A stretch of DNA of 48,108 bases from Methanocorpusculum petauri. GTDB taxonomy: Archaea > Halobacteriota > Methanomicrobia > Methanomicrobiales > Methanocorpusculaceae. Below, one piece after another: positions 44,353-48,108 of this stretch. The stretch spans positions 1 through 48,108 of the forward strand of contig NZ_JAPTGB010000018.1 in NCBI RefSeq assembly GCF_026891975.1, given 5' to 3'. A program made the position numbers and the translations under genes. Under the pieces are notes generated by a model. The model saw only the letters and a list, made by a program, of their open reading frames with translations, made no database searches and was not told the DNA's origin. Each line of letters starts with the position of its first letter. Positions within the stretch are counted from its first letter, which is position 1.

Positions 44353-44605
44353 GTTACCGATGGGTGCGGTAACAAATTCATCCTTTTTCTTTGGTTTGTT
44401 TTGGATTCAAAAGTGTTTTTGGAATTTTTTTATTTTTGTTACCGATGGTTTGGTACTGTGCTGTGAGTTTTTGTTTTGTTTTTGTACAGAGTACTGTTTT
44501 TGCGGTAACAGCGGTAACAAATTTTATGATTTCTTTGGATATTCGGTTATTTTCGTTTTGGATGGTTTTTATGAGATTTTTTTTGTTACCGACCGACAGG
44601 TAACA
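44353..44605. repeat. TGTTACC/GGTAACA heptamer array in a T-rich tract (origin-like)
   Basis: TGTTACC occurs at 44352, 44437 and 44584, and its complement GGTAACA at 44368, 44504, 44513 and 44599. Two pairs form inverted repeats (GTTACC 44353-44358 with GGTAAC 44368-44373; GTTACC 44585-44590 with GGTAAC 44599-44604), and two copies form the tandem GCGGTAACA-GCGGTAACA (44502-44519). A degenerate partner (GGTAC) lies at 44452. The stretch 44380-44500 is rich in T on the plus strand, like a duplex-unwinding region. The array begins 5 bases after the SF3 stop codon. Repeats of this kind are iterons in plasmid origins. The rest of 44349-44685 holds no convincing gene. Confidence 0.6.
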
Positions 44606-44647
44606 GGAGGTTGAATCCTGAGCAGATAGGATATAATACAGCATCCA

Positions 44648-44656
44648 TTATAAAAG
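44648..44656 (+). promoter_or_regulatory. TATA-like box upstream of the surface-protein unit
   Basis: TTATAAAAG at 44648-44656 would start transcription near 44677, just before the ATG at 44686. The big surface-protein gene would then be second on the message. TATAATACA at 44632-44640 is a weaker alternative. Confidence 0.4.
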
Positions 44657-44685
44657 TATCTTAACCATGAAAAACAATCGCCAAA

Positions 44686-44925
44686 ATGTCAAAAACACAA
44701 AAATATCAGTGCAGCTACATTAAACGGAGAATACAACCGCATAGCGAAATTCCCAACCAGTCCGGTCAATCTCCGGTAAAACCCCCGATATCTCCACAAA
44801 AGCACCCTGAAGAACACTGCCCCGCATGCTATCCTATCTGCTTAGGATGTGACGGGCTCCCCACGTTGTGGTTTTCCGCTGCGTATCTGTTTTGTCCTGA
44901 GGAGGAGTTTCATGAGTTTACGTAA
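44686..44925 (+). CDS. possible 79-aa Cys-rich leader protein
   Basis: The frame runs from ATG 44686 to TAA 44923-44925 and overlaps the start of the next gene by 14 bases. The product is polar and Pro/Gln/Lys-rich at first (SGQSPVKPPISPQKHPEE), then has HCPACYPICLGC, which might bind a metal. A TATA box at a suitable distance supports a short-leader or leaderless message, and its end carries the ribosome-binding site of the surface-protein gene. It is not recognised. It may instead be untranslated leader. Confidence 0.35.
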   Translation: MSKTQKYQCSYIKRRIQPHSEIPNQSGQSPVKPPISPQKHPEEHCPACYPICLGCDGLPTLWFSAAYLFCPEEEFHEFT

Positions 44926-47900
44926 GTACGGGACGTTCTGTCCCAAAGATGATGCAGCGAAGCTGCTGCGGCGCGGTGTGGTGCTGCTCGCGGCTCTGCT
45001 GCTGGTGTGTACGCTGATGGCGGGAGCTGTCAGTGCGGAGACCACTACTGTTAACGATTTTCAGGGGTTGCAATCAGCATTTCAGAATGGTAATGAGATC
45101 AAATTAACGGCAGATATCCTCACTGTTCCGGTGAATACCCTGATTGTTTCTGACGATGTGACCCTCACTTTGGATTTAAATGGTCATACGTTGGGAAACA
45201 CCACTTTTGCCTCAGAAAAGGACACGGATGGTAACATTCAAAAAATTCTGAGCGTAACTGGTGGCTCACTCACTCTCAAAGATTCCGGTTCAACGGGTAA
45301 ATTACTGAGTAACTGGACTGCTATTCATGTAACAAAAGGTACTCTGGACCTTCAGGGGGGTTTCTATTCAGGATACCATGCTTCAGCCCTTTCAGAAGAT
45401 AACTATGGATATACCATTGTTATCCAGGGAAGCGAGAGCAACACAGCTTCAGATTATTCCAAAGTTACTATTGGGAAAAATGCTGTTGTAGAAGGATACT
45501 CTTATGCAGTTCAGATTTCACAGGCAGGATCATCGTCCTCCTATGGTGTGGTGTTGGATGTGTATGGCACCCTAAAAGGAAATGAAACTGCTGCAAATAT
45601 GGGTGGTCATTATGGCGGTGTTGGAATTACCGTTAATGGTAATATTAAAGAGACCACTGGGAATATTCCGAAAATCACTATCCATGATGGAGCTGTTCTT
45701 CAGGGATTCCATGGAGGTAATACAGATACCGGTGATGCTGACGGTCCGGCAATTTATGCGGCAGGGCATGCAGAATGGATTATCAATGGCGGTACGTTCT
45801 CCGGAGATGAGGCATTAGGCATCAAAGATGGTAAGTGGATTATCAATGGCGGTACGTTTACTGCAAATGGTGCATACTATCGTCCGGCCACGGCCCATTC
45901 CAGTGGATCAGAACAGACCGGTGCTGCAATTAGTGTCACCAATACCTACGAACGAACGGTTACAATAGAGATTACAGGTGGTACATTCACGAGCACACAA
46001 GGAATTGCTTTTTATGATGGGCTTACTGGTGGAGAAGGGAAGTCATCCGGCTTAACGTCTTTGAAAATTACCGGGGGTACTTTCACCAGTGCGGCAAATA
46101 AAGAGGTCATCGTTCTTGATGACACTCCAGAAAATAAGGAGGTATCTCTCACCGGCGGAACCTTCATCGTCAATTCTCGTGAGGGATTGAAGAATGCCCT
46201 TGAGCTTGGCGGCAGCGGCTACACCGTGAAACTGGGTGAGGGTATCACCTATGGAGAGTATAACAAAACCAGCAGAATCGATCTGACAAAAGCAGGTACT
46301 CTCACACTTGACTTAAACGGAAAAACAATCACTGCCCAACCCACTCCAAAGACTGACACTAATTTTGGAAGCAGTTTCATCAAAATCAATGAGGGAGTAA
46401 CACTTACCGTCAAAGATTCAGCTTCCAGCGGTACAATAACCGTAAATGATGCATCAACTTCCATTTCTGACCTGAGTAACAAGCCATATATCTTCTTTGT
46501 GGCGAAAGAAGGTGTCCTGAACCTTGCATCAGGTACGTTTGCAAGCCCGGCTGGATATGTCATCGGTGGAAACGGAGATAAAACAAGTTCTACCGGTGGA
46601 ACGTATGCGTCTCCTGAAATTACCATTACCGGCGGTACATTAACAGCCGGTCAGACTGCAATCTATATGCCTGCATATGGAGGAAAACTGACCATCACCG
46701 ATGGAACTGTAACCGGTACTACCGGCGGCATTGACATCCGTACAGGAACTATCACCATTACCGGCGGAACAATTGCCTCCACTGGAAACAATGTTGCAGC
46801 ACCGACTGCTGTCACAGGTCATCCGCTTTGCGATGGTTCTGCAATCGTTTTGGAATCTTCAAGTGCATATGAGACGAACATTGTTTTGAAAATCAGTGGG
46901 GATGCCGTCATCAAGAGTACCAACGGCGCTGCACTTCGTAATCTCGTCCGTAGCGGTGACGTTATCAGTGGAAAGACTGCTTCCGTTACGGTAACCATTG
47001 AAGGGAGTGCAAAACTTGAAGGAAAGACTGCGGCAATTGAAAACGCCCGCTACACGGGTGACACGGACACCAGCATCGTCGGTACTTTCAATCTCAACGG
47101 CGGCAGCTACAAAGGTGATGAGATACTGAAAGAGATTGATTCTTCTGCCGTCCACTATCCATCCGGCTACTCCATGACGAAGCAGGCAGACGAGAGCGGC
47201 TACCACTTCGTCACCAAAGTCGTAGAACCGACAATTTCTGAAAAGGTCGAGACTAAGGAAGACGGCAAGACCACCATCAGCGCCGCACCCGGAGATACAC
47301 TCGACTACAACGAGGCTTCCAAGACCGTGACCATGAAAGACGAGACCAGTGGTGTCAAACTGGAAGTCATCTATGGAAATGATGCACAAAAGACAGGAGA
47401 GACAGTTTCCGGTACCGTAAACAGCATTACCGCAACGTACGAGGATGTTGATCTTGACGGGGGCCACGCTGTTTCTCTGGAGATTGCCCTTGACGGAGAC
47501 AACCCCGCAGAGATCACAGCACAGCTTCCCTCCATCATCAAATCAGTGAAAGTGGATATCGTCAAGACCTCACTTTCCGCAGACTACAACAATGTTCAGA
47601 TTCTGACGATGTTTGAAGCGCTCTCTTCCGACCTTGGCAAATTCAATGATGCCATCAAGGACAAAGGCATTGTCATTACCTTCAAAATCCCGGCCACTGC
47701 GGTTGGCAGCAACCCGGTCTTCTCCATCGCCCACTTTACCGCCAATGGAGATATCAAAGGCATCCTGAACCCTGACTCTGTGGTGAAAGATGGAGACTAC
47801 TGGATCATAAAAGTTACCGCAACGGAGTTCTCCGGCTATGCGCCGTTCACTGGGACCGCAAAATCCTCAGGATACAGTAGTTCCGGCAACACGAACAACG

Positions 47901-48108
47901 CCTTCCGTGTCCTCTTCGACACCTCCGGCGGCAGCTATGTCAGCCCCGCCACCGGCCTCTCCTACGGCGACAAAATCAGCCAGCCCGCCAACCCCGTCAA
48001 AGACGGCTACACCTTCGGCGGCTGGTACAAAGACGCAGCATGCACCCAAGCCTGGAGCTTCAGCGACAGCATCCCGGGCGACATGACCCTGTATGCAAAA
48101 TGGACGTC
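44912..48108 (+). CDS. very large secreted beta-helix surface protein, 3' end beyond the window
   Basis: From ATG 44912 (TGAGGAGGAG just upstream) the frame stays open to the window edge, 1065 codons. A signal peptide (about 20-42, ending AGAVSA) precedes a long right-handed beta-helix of short repeats such as INGGTF, ITGGTF and LTGGTF. Two large units begin with LTLDLNGHTL (85-94) and LTLDLNGKTI (464-473), each followed by LTLKDSGSTG or LTVKDSASSG, so the helix region is a tandem duplication. After a beta-rich domain (about 770-985), residues 998-1064 match a Listeria-Bacteroides repeat (RVLFDTSGGSY, GYTFGGWYKDAAC, LYAKW). It is an adhesin or S-layer-associated protein at the cell surface. 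The first 2 kb are more AT-rich than the end. Confidence 0.9.
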   Translation, partial: MSLRKYGTFCPKDDAAKLLRRGVVLLAALLLVCTLMAGAVSAETTTVNDFQGLQSAFQNGNEIKLTADILTVPVNTLIVSDDVTLTLDLNGHTLGNTTFASEKDTDGNIQKILSVTGGSLTLKDSGSTGKLLSNWTAIHVTKGTLDLQGGFYSGYHASALSEDNYGYTIVIQGSESNTASDYSKVTIGKNAVVEGYSYAVQISQAGSSSSYGVVLDVYGTLKGNETAANMGGHYGGVGITVNGNIKETTGNIPKITIHDGAVLQGFHGGNTDTGDADGPAIYAAGHAEWIINGGTFSGDEALGIKDGKWIINGGTFTANGAYYRPATAHSSGSEQTGAAISVTNTYERTVTIEITGGTFTSTQGIAFYDGLTGGEGKSSGLTSLKITGGTFTSAANKEVIVLDDTPENKEVSLTGGTFIVNSREGLKNALELGGSGYTVKLGEGITYGEYNKTSRIDLTKAGTLTLDLNGKTITAQPTPKTDTNFGSSFIKINEGVTLTVKDSASSGTITVNDASTSISDLSNKPYIFFVAKEGVLNLASGTFASPAGYVIGGNGDKTSSTGGTYASPEITITGGTLTAGQTAIYMPAYGGKLTITDGTVTGTTGGIDIRTGTITITGGTIASTGNNVAAPTAVTGHPLCDGSAIVLESSSAYETNIVLKISGDAVIKSTNGAALRNLVRSGDVISGKTASVTVTIEGSAKLEGKTAAIENARYTGDTDTSIVGTFNLNGGSYKGDEILKEIDSSAVHYPSGYSMTKQADESGYHFVTKVVEPTISEKVETKEDGKTTISAAPGDTLDYNEASKTVTMKDETSGVKLEVIYGNDAQKTGETVSGTVNSITATYEDVDLDGGHAVSLEIALDGDNPAEITAQLPSIIKSVKVDIVKTSLSADYNNVQILTMFEALSSDLGKFNDAIKDKGIVITFKIPATAVGSNPVFSIAHFTANGDIKGILNPDSVVKDGDYWIIKVTATEFSGYAPFTGTAKSSGYSSSGNTNNAFRVLFDTSGGSYVSPATGLSYGDKISQPANPVKDGYTFGGWYKDAACTQAWSFSDSIPGDMTLYAKWT

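Noticed and set aside
42792-44381. 529-codon open frame antisense to the SF3 helicase
   Set aside because: It is a side effect of the G-rich third positions of the helicase gene. The product is a low-complexity Arg/Pro/His/Leu string with no domain, while the sense strand shows clear helicase motifs.
44353-44605. CRISPR array
   Set aside because: The repeat unit is only 7 bases, occurs in both orientations and has irregular spacing; no cas gene is near.
44348-44644. Two 88-codon frames, one per strand, in the T-rich repeat region (plus 44348-44614, minus 44378-44644)
   Set aside because: The plus frame starts on the helicase stop (TAATG) but is a Phe/Cys string caused by the T-rich DNA; the minus frame is Lys/Asn-rich for the same reason. 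The heptamer array explains the region better. A weak case for the minus frame remains.
42062-48108. Insertion sequence or complete provirus
   Set aside because: No transposase, integrase, capsid or terminase frame and no terminal inverted repeats or target duplications were found within the window.

Overview
The window reads as chromosome of a methanogenic euryarchaeon, most likely of the order Methanomicrobiales and plausibly a Methanocorpusculum relative (inference from gene content; no database search was possible). Marker genes are the methyl-coenzyme M reductase activation ATPase AtwA, O-phosphoseryl-tRNA ligase SepS, the wyosine enzyme Taw1, archaeal AglB, aIF2-gamma, RpoE'/Spt4, the Kae1-Bud32 fusion, archaeal ApgM, DUF2115 and DUF2098 proteins, an archaeal initiator tRNA, and TATA-box promoters with several apparently leaderless genes.

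Layout. 1-9.4 kb: a cut-off gene end, DUF2115, two PEGA-domain surface proteins, a TerC-like membrane protein, an FKBP isomerase, an orphan DNA methyltransferase, a DUF1624 membrane acyltransferase, an Lhr-type helicase overlapping a thioredoxin, the initiator tRNA and apgM. 9.4-17.4 kb: a polymer-forming (bactofilin-like) protein overlapping a methyltransferase-fold protein, atwA, a DUF134 regulator and a very large fused PurL-PurQ of the type usual in Firmicutes. 17.5-21.1 kb: a PAP2 phosphatase, tRNA-Val and tRNA-Gly, HtpX, a ribbon-helix-helix (RHH) protein beside an unknown gene, and a Bles03/DUF1917 protein. 21.2-27.1 kb: an information-processing block on the minus strand (aIF2-gamma, PIN protein, RpoE', Spt4, dephospho-CoA kinase, then S24e, S27ae, Kae1-Bud32, RdgB, L40e). 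27.3-36 kb: NikR, DUF2098, AglB divergent from a glycosyltransferase, a SufCB-like minimal Fe-S operon with two further metabolic genes, a 51-codon leaderless gene and an HAD phosphatase. 36-42 kb: a nuclease-helicase pair resembling MrfB/MrfA (YprB/YprA), a small membrane protein, SepS and Taw1.

42-48.1 kb is the accessory part. An RHH/zinc-ribbon protein is divergent from an SF3 (P4/D5-type) helicase across a palindrome-rich 130-bp control region. The helicase is followed by seven copies of the heptamer TGTTACC, in both orientations, set in a T-rich tract. This looks like the control and origin region of a small replicon or an integrated remnant of one. Next come a small Cys-rich frame and a very large secreted beta-helix protein carrying a Listeria-Bacteroides repeat, which is open to the window edge (at least 1065 codons). 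The plus strand is strongly G-rich around 41.3-44.35 kb whichever way genes run, and C-rich at both ends of the window.

Most of the window is housekeeping. The best candidates for something undescribed are the SF3/RHH-Zn/heptamer cassette, the leaderless 51-aa gene, the polymer-forming/methyltransferase pair, and the SMS-type Fe-S operon with its two fused-in partners.
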